Positions 47,801-59,800 of a stretch of 64,000 nt of DNA are shown here, piece after piece. The notes beneath the pieces are model-generated. The model made no database searches. It was not told where the DNA came from and was given only the letters and a program-made list of their open reading frames with translations. The stretch's first letter is position 1. Every line of letters begins with the position of its first letter. Source of the stretch: Dermatemys mawii (Eukaryota; Chordata; Testudines; Dermatemydidae); assembly GCA_007922305.1 (NCBI GenBank), contig ML677373.1, forward strand, positions 20,233,348-20,297,347. Direction: 5' to 3'. Made by a program: the position numbers and the translations under genes.

Positions 47801-50800
47801 ACCAGCGATAATATCAGCCTCATCTGTTAACTGGGTACTGAACAGGGTTACTCTATTAGCCTTACGCTCCTTCAGTAGGCTCCATACATGGTATCTGGAA
47901 CTGAGATCCAGTCCAGCAGTTGGCTCATCTAATATCAAAACCTGCCAGGAGGAAAATAATAAAATATTCCGTTCCAGCTGCATGAAAGACTCTGTGACCG
48001 GGATACAGATTCTGACATTTAAGATTGCACATTTAGCAGAGTGTTTAGGATTTTAATGGGACCGAAGCATCTAAATCCAACATTTCCTGCGGAAAACAAT
48101 ATATTCAAATAAGAAAAGAGAATTCATTTGATAGATACAGCTGTCTGTATACAGATGCTAAGTGCTGTAATCTCCCATTGGGTTCTTGCCTGGGTAAGCA
48201 AGAGATCCTGGCCCATGAAGTCATGGTTCCCTCCGCAGAGCCTCGGCCTGAAATTGCCACCAGTATCTCTGGCCCAGGAGAGGCAGCATGCACACCTTAA
48301 TACCCATGACTGGCCCCCGAAATTGGACTGAGACTCTGAACCCCACAACACTGCACTGTTCACCGTCAGCCTGCACTGAAACTGAAGCTGCAATTGAGGT
48401 CAGAGCCACAGCTAAAGTGAGAGTTACAGAGAAAAGCTTAACAAGCCTGCACCTGTTCCTGAATGCTGTCCTATGCTGAGCACACACAGGCTTGACTAGC
48501 ACAACTGGCTAAGCCAGGGCAAAAATGACTCTCACTGGCCTATGGCGTAGCACCCTCTGGAGAGACTCACCAATCTGTACGGGGCATGGCACGATGAATG
48601 TTTGGTACCGGGTTGGGGTGTCCACCATGCACACAGGACTGGGAGGGGTTCAGATGGCCAGGTAGCGCCACAGGCTGCATTTGGAGGAAGAGCCAGGGGG
48701 TAGGGATTGGTTGCAAGCAGGGACATCTGGGCAAGAACAGGCAGACTCTGTAAAGGCAGGATGCTGGCAAAGACAGATGTTGATGCTGGGAAAGGGCAGT
48801 AACTCCCTGGGAAGAGGAAGGTGGGTTTGGAGCTAGTATCCAGAGCAAGAAGGGGTAGGAAACAGTCCAGGGAAGGAGCAGTGAGGGCTGGAAGAAGAAA
48901 GCCCAGAACTGCTGGATTGAGAGTCCCTGGACTGGAAGCCACAGTAAAGGGTAGGCCCAGGTTCCCCTCCCAGACACCAAGGGCTTGGCATCAATCAGCG
49001 GCACAGTGAGCAGGAAGACTGCCTGGGTCACAGTGTGCATGAAAGAGAATTGACGGACTGTACCCTAACAGGGGGGGGAACGTTGAGTGACCTAGCTGGA
49101 GGGCTGAGTCACAAAGAGGGTGCTGTGAGGTTCCGGGAATGAGAGAAGAGCTGCAGAGACAGTGTGACAGCATGCAAAGGGGAGACGACCTCAAGAGCTA
49201 ATCCCCAGAGCAAACAAGAGGTGGCACGAGGCTAGCAGTGAGCGGTGCAACCCATCATAGGTACACAGATAGAGATGGCCTGTGGCCGGGTTCCAATGCC
49301 TTGCATAAGAAAATACACATAATGAATGGATAATAAATAGCATAATGAAAAACGCAGCTCTTCAAACTAAATCAGCAGCTTTTATGTTCACCAGCCCATC
49401 TACATTCTTCTCAGCAGGGTGTCCTACCAACAGGCTGATGTTAATCTTACCTGGGGGTCTCCTAAAATGGCAATTCCAAGTGTCAGCTTTCTTTTCTGTC
49501 CACCGCTTAAGCTGCTAGCTTGGCAGTCCTGGATGTCTTTTATTTTCAACATAGTCAAAACTTTTTGGACCTAGGAAACAGAGAACATCCTGGTTTCAAT
49601 CTAGTCATTGAAGATTTTCCCCAGAGCTATTTGTTGTTTCCCAAGCAGCACTTTGGACTAGAGTGACCAGATGTCCCGATTTTATAGGGACAGTCCCGAT
49701 TTTGGGGTCTTTTTCGGATATAGGCTCCTTATAAAGTGGCTGGGGTACTCCCATGGGAGGCAAAGTGAGGGGCTCTGCTGATAAGAGACCAGGGCTAAGA
49801 GCTCTGAGGCGTAAAAGTGGCCTTGTCTACAACGTTTCTTTGGATTTTTATTGTCGGTTTGAAGTTTACACACAGCTGAGCCGCAGGAATGGAACAGGGC
49901 CAAGAACTTTGCTGGCGGGTGTTACTTTAGTTTAAATAGAACGTTGTGAATAAAAGTTTTATTTTCACTATCTTCATAAATGATGTGGCTCATGGCATGG
50001 AAAGCACACTTCTAAAATTTGTGGCTGATACCGAGCTGGGACGGGTTGCACGCGCTTTGAAGAGCAGGATTAGAATTCCAAATGAACTTGACAAACTGGA
50101 AAAACGGTTGTGGAATCTCCCTCACTGAGTTTTTTTCAGAATGGGCTAGGCAAACACTTGTCTGGCATGGTCTAAATAATATTTCTCCCCGCCTCAGTGC
50201 CTTCCAGGTCCATTCCAATCTTACATTTCTATGATTCTGCACCTAGCAGGGACTTCTTGTGAACAATCTCCATAGCTGCTCAATCCTTGGCCCTACCCTA
50301 ATGCATGGATTCTTGCCTTACTCGTGGGCCTGAATGTGCTTCCTGTTAAAGGTATGTTAACTGTAGGGCAACATGTTGTAGTGTAGAGGTCAGGTGGATC
50401 TATAATATGATGAGTGGAAATGGAGAAAGGAGGTCAGATTTTAAGAGGGACCTAATTTGGTGGGACACGAAGGACTCTACAAAGTGCCACATCACATATT
50501 GTTAATGATACAGGATCCTTGGTTAGAGTAAAAGGCTGGGAGTTCAGATACCTGGATTCTATTCCTAGTTCTGCTATTGGATTTCATTGCAGGGCAAATC
50601 ACTTAACATCTCTCTGTCCCAATTTCCTCAACTGCAAAATCTCTGGGTGTGGCAATACTTACAAAGCACTGTAAAGTACTCACATGAAAGTGCTATAGAA
50701 ATGCTGATTTGTTATTATTGTTAATCTTTGTCAGGACCATGAAACAACTCTAATTAATGAACATCCGAACAAGTATCAGAGGGGTAGCCGTGTTAGTCTG

Positions 50801-53800
50801 GAATTGCAGAAGTGACAAAGAGTCCTGTGGCACCTTAAAGACTAACTAAAATTTTAGANNNNNNNNNNNNNNNNNNNNNNNNNNNNNNNNNNNNNNNNNN
50901 NNNNNNNNNNNNNNNNNNNNNNNNNNNNNNNNNNNNNNNNNNNNNNNNNNNNNNNNNNNNNNNNNNNNNNNNNNNNNNNNNNNNNNNNNNNNNNNNNNNN
51001 NNNNNNNNNNNNNNNNNNNNNNNNNNNNNNNNNNNNNNNNNNNNNNNNNNNNNNNNNNNNNNNNNNNNNNNNNNNNNNNNNNNNNNNNNNNNNNNNNNNN
51101 NNNNNNNNNNNNNNNNNNNNNNNNNNNNNNNNNNNNNNNNNNNNNNNNNNNNNNNNNNNNNNNNNNNNNNNNNNNNNNNNNNNNNNNNNNNNNNNNNNNN
51201 NNNNNNNNNNNNNNNNNNNNNNNNNNNNNNNNNNNNNNNNNNNNNNNNNNNNNNNNNNGCACACACACTCCCCCCCCCCACCCACTGCTCTTCCCCTTCC
51301 CCCTCCCCCTTCGCTGCTTGCCCAATGTGTCCTGATATTTCACTCTTGCGATCTGGTCACCCTACTCACAGGTAGACTTGGCTCAGCAGGGCCATCCTTA
51401 GGCATACTCAGCATAGCAGAGGGCACCCAAAAATTTGGGGCACCCTTAGTGTCCACCCTTGTACCTCTTCCTATCCCTGTTCTGATCCTTTCTGCAAGCT
51501 CCAACCACAGCTGGCTACTGCATCCCAGGGAGTCTTCCTCTGGTGGGGATCTAGTACTTAAAAGTGAAAAAGCCTTGCAGTCTGCCAGACCTATTAGCAC
51601 AACAGTAAAATTATTAAAGAGCCATGCAAGGGGTAATGAAGCCATTTAACGGGCATTTGCCATCCCCCAGGTATATACTGTCAGTTTCTGAATTTACTGA
51701 CAAAAACAGTTGTGGGTGACTGTAATATTTACTCAGAACATGTTAGTCTACAGGACCTTAGTTTAAAATTTGCTTTTAAAATATTTCCTGAGTGTCTTGC
51801 TGAAGATTGTAAAATCACATCAGAAGATTGGGGTTTTATTGCCAGCACCGCTATCCACCTATTATGTAAACCAGCGGTTCTCAAACTTTTTGAGACCGCG
51901 ATCCTTATTACTGTGTTCCTGTGCTGCAGCAGACCCTTGTATGTCCGCCAAAAAGCCGCCGAATGCATTACTTCCGCATTCAGCGGCTTTTCAGTGGACA
52001 TGCCGAGCGATCCCGAGCGCTATTTTCGGAAGCACTCGGCATGTCCGCCGAAAAGCCGTCAAATGCGGAAGTAATGCATTCGGCGGCTTTAAAGCGGTGC
52101 CGGTAGCTCGCGACCCCCAGTTTGAGAACCCCTGATGTAAACTTAGGCAAGTCACTTAACTTCACCGTGTCCTCTCCCAACTTGTCTTTGTCTTGTCTAT
52201 TTAGATTGTAAGCTCTTTGGGACAGAGTCAATGTTGTCTCTTTCAATACGTTTACACAGCACCTAGCACAACGAGGCCCAGATCTCACTTAGAGGTCCTA
52301 ATGAAAACAAATAATAATTTGCAAGAACAAATGGAATTTGTGTGTACTGATGTGCCAATGCTATTGGTATGTATAAATGCGGTCATCTGGACACTTCTAT
52401 GATTGCACTTATAAAATTGTGCATACAAAGTTGGAGACTGGTGTGAAAATTTGCCCCTTTAGGTCTAGTCAAAGGCAAGGTTTCCCCACCAGTCATTTTC
52501 CATATGAAGCATAAATACCTCTTGTTCAACCTCTTTTAGCCGAATCCCTTTGATTTTAGCAAAAATCCTTAGATTTTCTTTCACTGTTAAAACTTCAAAC
52601 TGAATGTTAAATTGTGGGCAAACTCCAATTATTTTCCTAATTTCTTCCAAGTCCTCCATTTCAGACACTTTGTTTTTATATATCATGGCAGAGCCTGCAA
52701 AGTAAACATGAGCAACAGAAAGCATAACACGCTGTTATACATGGTATGTCAGACATTGAAATATGAGCAAAAGTATCTACTCTTATCACCTGGATGAAAG
52801 AAAACTCTGGATATTTGCAATTTGTTCCTGCCACAGTAGATATAACCCACTAGTATTTATCCGATGACATTTTCTTACATGATCTCGTTTTAAGAAAAGA
52901 AATAAATTGATTAAAATGTTACCAGCATAAGAAATCATTAGCCAGATATTTTGTACAGTGTGCCAGATTCGCAGACTGTGCAAACATTTTGCTTTATTTT
53001 GATAAGATAAGGCTGCGCAAAAATAGGAAAATATACATACATACATATGCTACCCAAATATTTTCAAACTTTAGGAAACAGATGAAATTTTGGGAGAACG
53101 TTTGGGTCGACTGTTATTTTAATCTACCAATTCACCCATCCCCTGTTCTTCATCTGCTTGAAATAAGGGGAGTTTCTGGGAAGGGAGGAGACAAAATTGG
53201 GCTTAGTACATGGTATAGAAGCTTTTGTGCTTGAAGAACACAAAAAGAAGGAGAAGACAGAGGAGAACAAGTTAGCAGGATGTGGGAACATAAGAACAGC
53301 CATACTGGGTCAGACCAAAGGTCAGTCTAGCCCAGTGACCTGTCTTCCGACAGTGGCCAATGCCAGGTGCCCCAGAGGGAATGAACAGAACAGATAATCG
53401 ATCCATTCCCTGTAACCCATTCCCAGCTTCTGACAAACCGAGGGTAGGGACATTATACCTGCCTTGCTACTAGCCTTTGATGGACCTATCATCCATGAAT
53501 TTATTTAGTTCTTTTTTGAACCCTGTTACAGTCTTGGCCTTTGCAACATCCTCTGGCAAGGAGTTCCACAGGTTGACTATGTGTTGTGTGAAGAAATACT
53601 CCTTTTGTTTGTTTTAAACCTGCTGCCTATTAAGAACTAGGTGTCATCAAATGAAATTATGTTATGAGAAAGAGTAAATAACACTTCCTTATTTACTTTC
53701 TCCACACCGGTCATGATTTTATAGCCCTCAATCATATCCCCCTTTAGTCGTCTCTTTTCCAAGCTGAATAGTCTTATTAATCTCTCCTCATATGGAAGCC

Positions 53801-56800
53801 GATCCATACCCCCTAATAATTTTTGGTGCCCTTTTCTGAACCTTTTCTAATTCCAATATATCTTTTTTGAGATGGGGTGACCACATCTGTATGCAGTATT
53901 CAGGATGTGGTCCCATGGATTTATATAGAGGCAATATATTTTCCATTTTATGATATATCCCTTTCTTAATGATTCCCAACATTCTGTTAATTTTTTGACT
54001 GTCGCTGTACACTGAGTGCATGTTTTCAGAGATCTATCCACAATGACTCCAAGATCTCTTTCTTGGATGGTAACAGCTAATTCGGACCCCATCATTTTAT
54101 ATGTATAGTTGGGATTATGTTTTCCAATGTGCATTACTTTGCATTTATCAACATTGAATGTCACCTGCCATTTTGTTGCCCCGTCACCCAGTTTTGAGAG
54201 ATCCTTTCATAGTTCTTCACAGTCTGCCTGGGATTTAACTATCTTGAATAATTTTGTATCATCTGCAAATTTCTCCACCTCACTGTTTAATCCTTTTTCC
54301 AGATCATTTATGAATATGTTGACTATGACTGGTCCCAATTCCAACCCCTGGGGGACACCACTATTTGCTTCTCTCCATTCTGAAAACTGACCATTTATTC
54401 CTACCTTTGTTTCCTATGCTTTAACCAGTTGTATCAATCCATGAGAGCATCTTCCCTCTTATCCCATGACAGCTTACTTTGCTTCAGAGCCTTTGGTGAG
54501 GTACCTTGTCAAAAGCTTTCTGAAAATCTAAGTATACTATATCCACTGGATCCCCCTTGTCCACATGCTTGTTGACTCTCTCAAAGAATTCTAGTAGATT
54601 GGTGAGGCATGATTACCCTTTACAAAACCATGTTGACTCTTCCCCAACTAATTATGTTCATTTATGCGTCTGACAATTGTGTTCTTTACTATAGTTTCAA
54701 CCAGTTTGCTCAGTACTGAAGTCAGGCTTATTGGCCTATAATTGTCAGGATCACTTCTGGAACCCTTTTAAAAAATTGGTGTCACATTAGCTATCCTTCA
54801 GTCATTTGGAACAGAAGCTGATTTTAATGATAGGTTACAGACTACAGCTAGTATTTCTGCAATTTTACATTTGAGTTCCTTCAGAACTCTTAGGTGAATA
54901 CCATCTGGTGCTGGTGACTTATGACTGTTTAGTTTATCAATTTCTTCCAAATCCTCCTCTAATGACACCTCAGTCTGGGACATCACACCTCCTTCCCTAC
55001 TCTGAATATGGAGGAGCATAGGAATTGTCCTACCATATTAGATCAGTGGTCTATCTACTGTAATGTTCTGTCTCTGACCTAGCCAGTATCAGATGCTTCA
55101 AAGGAAGGTTCAAGAAGCTTCTTCATGAAATGATATTCATTTCCAGCTCATTGACAGCACATGGGCATTTCCATCAACTCATAATCACACCTTTCTATTG
55201 GGCCTTCCCACATGTAACCACAAATTGTTCATTCCTTCAAAGAGCCAGAAGGTGTGTGTAGGTGGGGGGAAAAAAAATCACACATTGGTAATCTTCCCTT
55301 CAGTGTGTCATTAGATAATTTTACCTTCTGAAGGTGGGCAAAGCCCACTAAGGATGTTCAGCAGCGTACTTTTTCCAGCTCCACTGTGACCAAGTAATGC
55401 AGTAATCTGGCCTTCATAGACATTAAGCAACAAACCTAATATAAAAAATGGTACTGGTGATAAGGTAAAGTAAAGGAAGTTTAAACCGGAGAAGGGTTAG
55501 GAATTAGGATTAAAAATTCTCCAAGCTTCAGGTACTACAGGTGACTGGGTAATTGATCTAGCTAACATTACCACACTAGAAATTTGCAAAGTTGCTTAAG
55601 CTTGAGCATGTCTAATGTAAACAGGAGTGAGCTGCTCAGGGATTTCTTCATGAGAGGTCTTGATTTGGAACTTCCCCACATGCTGGAGCTAGGATTTGTT
55701 AATCTTTTCTATTATTCTGGAGAGCCCTCCTGTTTTCTTCACCCTTCTGAGGAGAGCTGGGGGGTTTGTGGATGTTGATGGGCATCCTGAATATTATATT
55801 GAGTGTTCAGATTTGTGGGATAAGTTCCCAGGCAATGGAATGGGCTAAATAGTACCCACATCTGTATGGGCAACAAACTCGGTACCTGGGACCAAAAAGT
55901 TCCTTTTTCACGTATAATTATTAATAGCTATCAAAATCCTTGTTGAATCTCATTTTTGTATTTATAAATGGTGTCCCTCACAGGGACTAAAAATATCCAT
56001 GGGATGGCATGGGATTAATGGACGCATGGGTAGCTTGGTGCTTCGATAAAACACCCACAGGTATCTTCACTTTCAGAGGCTTCCCTCCTTACCTCTTAAA
56101 GCATTCACTGTCTTGTCCTTCCCTTTATAGGTTTTTTTAATATTGTTGACACTGAAAAAGAAGCAGACAGCGGGTTTGAGTTAACATTGGAAGCAAAGGG
56201 CTAGGCTTTTCTTAAAACTCTGCTCCTAGGTTGGGTGAATGGTGGGCGGGTACTGGAGGGGGTTCCTACAGTGGTCTTCTACTTCTCAGCACAGACCTCC
56301 TGGAGAATGAGGTCCAGGGTGCTTTATGGGAAAGATTAAATAGAAAACCGAGTCTTTACATTTCTCTAGTAATTTGACTTATTTAAGCCTTAACACAATA
56401 GAAACCAAACAAACACGCTCAAGTGCCCATACCTGATGGCTTCTTTCCCATGAAATTCTGGAGGCACTTGTTCAACATGATCATTAAAGACCTGGTCACT
56501 GTATTCTTCATGGTCTAGGATATCATTGCTGATGCAATTTTTTCTTTTTTTAAACCAATAAGATGGTTTCAGGAAGAACAAACGGGAATGGTGCATCCCA
56601 TATTTATCTAATTATTAAACCAAAATAAAATGGAACATTTTAGTTAGTGAAATAGTGTGACAAAGCTGCTATGGGGGGGAGGGGGAAGAGGAGGGGCATT
56701 TTCTAGGATACCAGTGGCAAATGGTACCCATTCTAGCAATGTCAACAAGTCAGGAGGCCAGGGATAGAGATTGAATATGGAATGAATAATCTGTCTTCCC

Positions 56801-59800
56801 TACAGGTAGTCCTTCTGGAATAGTATCAAAGCACCTTGGCAAGGAAGAGGAACTTGCATTAACACTACTGTGCTGTGTTAGTTTTGTGGGAGAGGACTTT
56901 GTCCTGAGATCGGTCATTATTCCGTGTGTTAAATGTGCTTAGAAAACAATAAATAAATCAATCTGAGCTTGAGCAGAATGGGAAAATAGATGCTGGATAT
57001 AATAACAACACCTAACTATTATATAGCCGTTCCTATCAGTAGATCTCTAAGCAATTTACAAAAGAGGCAAGTACAATTATTCCCATTTTACAGATGGGAG
57101 GCACAGATATGTTAATGACTTGTCCGGGGTCACCCAGCCAGCCAATGGCTGGGATGGAAACAGAACCCAGGTATCCCTCTGAGTCTCAATCCACTAGGCC
57201 ACAATACAGTCAAACCATGTTATTTACAGAAGATAGTTCAAGAGAAGGGGAAAGCAATGAAACAATTTAAATTCATTTAAATTGCAATCAGACTCATACT
57301 TACCAGGCAAAACTTTGTCAAAGTAGATGGCTAGCATCAAATAGAGAAGAGCATCAAAAGCCAACAGGAAAAAAACGGCCAACATTGGGAAGGAGTCGTC
57401 CAAAAAGTCAGAAAAATCCACCCCTTTCACATTGTCTTCTAAACGTACAATCTGAAATAATGCAGACATTTACAAGGGAAAGAATACGAATGGATGTTAG
57501 AGCAGCTGGCTATGTGGAGGAAGCCTGAGAAGTACAATAAGAGGTTGCTTAATTGTGTGAGTTGGATGGAATATAGAGGATAAGGGCAATTAGGAATAAG
57601 AACCAAAGGGCAGGCACAGAAATTAAATTACGCAGTACCATGAAGGCCAGAAGATGTTGAAATTTTACATGGCTGGTGAGATGAACCAATGAGCTTGAGT
57701 TTCTATTACTGGATTTGAAGGACTCAAACTCTTTCACTAGGAAATGGGTGTCATCATCAACTTTCCTTCACTGACCGCATTTCTGAAGAGTCAATGAACC
57801 CAAAAGTCTTAACAGATACAATTTTCATCCTTTCCTAAATGAATGATGCACAAGGAGGAAATTATTCTCTATCATACCCGCACAAATCCAACCGTGAAAG
57901 CAAAAGGACTGAAGAGGCCTAAAGCCCATTCCAAAGGTTCAGGAACATGGTTATACAATACAGCAAGGCCCAGACTTCCAAAGGACAAGGTGAAGAGGAA
58001 CCCAACTATGCCAGTGAGCTTAGGTTTCTTCAACAAAGTACTTAGTAAGAAAGTAAGCGATATCTGAAAGAGACCAAGGGTTTGTTAGCAACAGTTTCTC
58101 AGAAAAATCACAATATCGTCATACAGCACTACAGTTGTAAGACTGTTGGTGTTTCATTACTCCTATAACACCTTGTAACAAGGTGCTTGGAAGGATGAAC
58201 CAACATAAAATACAGTTATTGAAACCAATGATGTTTTACATCCATGAGAACTTTACTGAGCAACTGTAGGAAAAGCTACAATTATGAGCTCTGGGGGCTG
58301 TTTTAAAGGCCTTATCTTAGGTTAGGTTTGCCCTGACTTTGAATGCTTCCAAATTTGGAAATATCCTGCCCTGTTCATTAATTGGCCAGTATTTTTAGTC
58401 TGAAGAACCAATGAACTTTTTAAGGTGCAAACCACCAGTGATAGAAATGACTGCACCAAGACTTGTTTTAAGGTGATTGGCAGCAGGGGTGAAAGGAAAA
58501 TTTTTGATTTACCAGTATGGGGGGAGGGTGCAGCTTTCCCCAGAAGGGGCGGGGCCTCTGATGGAAGGGGGCGGTGCTAGGGAATCAGCAGTTGTTCCCC
58601 CCCACCCCCCCGCCCCACCCCCCGTGGCTGGTTAGCTGTTCCTTTTGCCTCTCTCTCCCATCAGCAGCTGCGGGGGAGCAAAAGGGCCGGGCTTAAAGCG
58701 CTGTCACAGCAGCACTTTAACGTTGCTGCTCTTTTCGCACCCCCCCATCTACAGCCCTGCCAGGTCCCTACTGGCAGGGCTGCCAACAGGGAGCGCAAAA
58801 GGAGCAGGGACGCTAAAGTGCTGCTCCCGCAGCGCTTTAAGGAGGGTCCTTTAAAGCGGCAAAAGGACCCTGCTTAAAGCGCTGCCCCGCCATGGCTGGG
58901 TAGCTGCTGCTTTTGCCCCCATCAACGATAGCGGCGACGGCGGGGGAGGCGCAAAAGGGGCAGCAACGTTAAAGCGCTGCTGTGACAGTGCTTTAAGCCC
59001 GGTCCTTTAAAGCGCTGCCTCAGCAGTACTTTAAAGTAAGGCAGTACCTGCCGGACAGGCCTTTTACGCGTTCCGGCCCGTACCGCCTTCCTTTCACCTC
59101 TGACTGGCAGGCTGCCTTCTCTGAAGCAGCACTTTAATGATCTTGGTTATCAGTTGGCCCAATGGCTTGATAGCTTGCATCTATCTAACATAGAAAGGCC
59201 AAACCGTGCCTCACAGCTTCCAGACATTACACTTGGATTAGCATCTGTGTATAGGTCTGAACTTGGCTCAAGGCCTTCAAAACATTTTTTGTTTAACTGG
59301 ATCATAAAAATAAACCTAAAATCCAAGAGACCATAGCAAAGAACCTAATACTGCAGTACAGAATTCTCCTTAGCATTACTTTGTTAAGGTAAATGAAGTC
59401 TATTTGAGTGGAGAGATCCCAAACCAGAGTCTCTCACTCATTCTCTGGACTGCGGAAGTAAATTCCTGTCTGCTTCGGTCTTGGCTAAGCTTGCTCCGAA
59501 TTGTGTGAGGAATGTAATCTGCAGCTGAAAATGAATTGAGAAAATGAACTGAGCCCAGCAAGTTTCATCCTGGAGTGGACTAAAAATATGACTCTATTTA
59601 GGATCTGTATGAAGGCTGTTTAAATCCTCCAGGTCAATAACACATCTCTCTCTCCCCCGCAGCTCAAAAAGTTTCGTTGCTAAGGATCCTTAAATCCAGA
59701 CTTATTATAAGTCCAGAGATGGAAACAGCTTTGCTTCTTCTGAAAAATAAAACTTACCAAAGAGATGCCATAGAGGTAAAAAAGGAAGAACATCACAGAA

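Noticed and set aside
48567..49040. 157-codon minus-strand ORF
   Set aside because: No recognised domain, overlapping ORFs in other frames, lies inside an intron of the ABCA-like gene.
50835..51343. Three minus-strand ORFs of 143-165 codons
   Set aside because: They consist almost wholly of unknown residues read through the N gap.
53847..54390. Protein-coding ORFs on both strands near 54 kb
   Set aside because: They are remnants of the CR1 reverse transcriptase and its antisense, not host genes.
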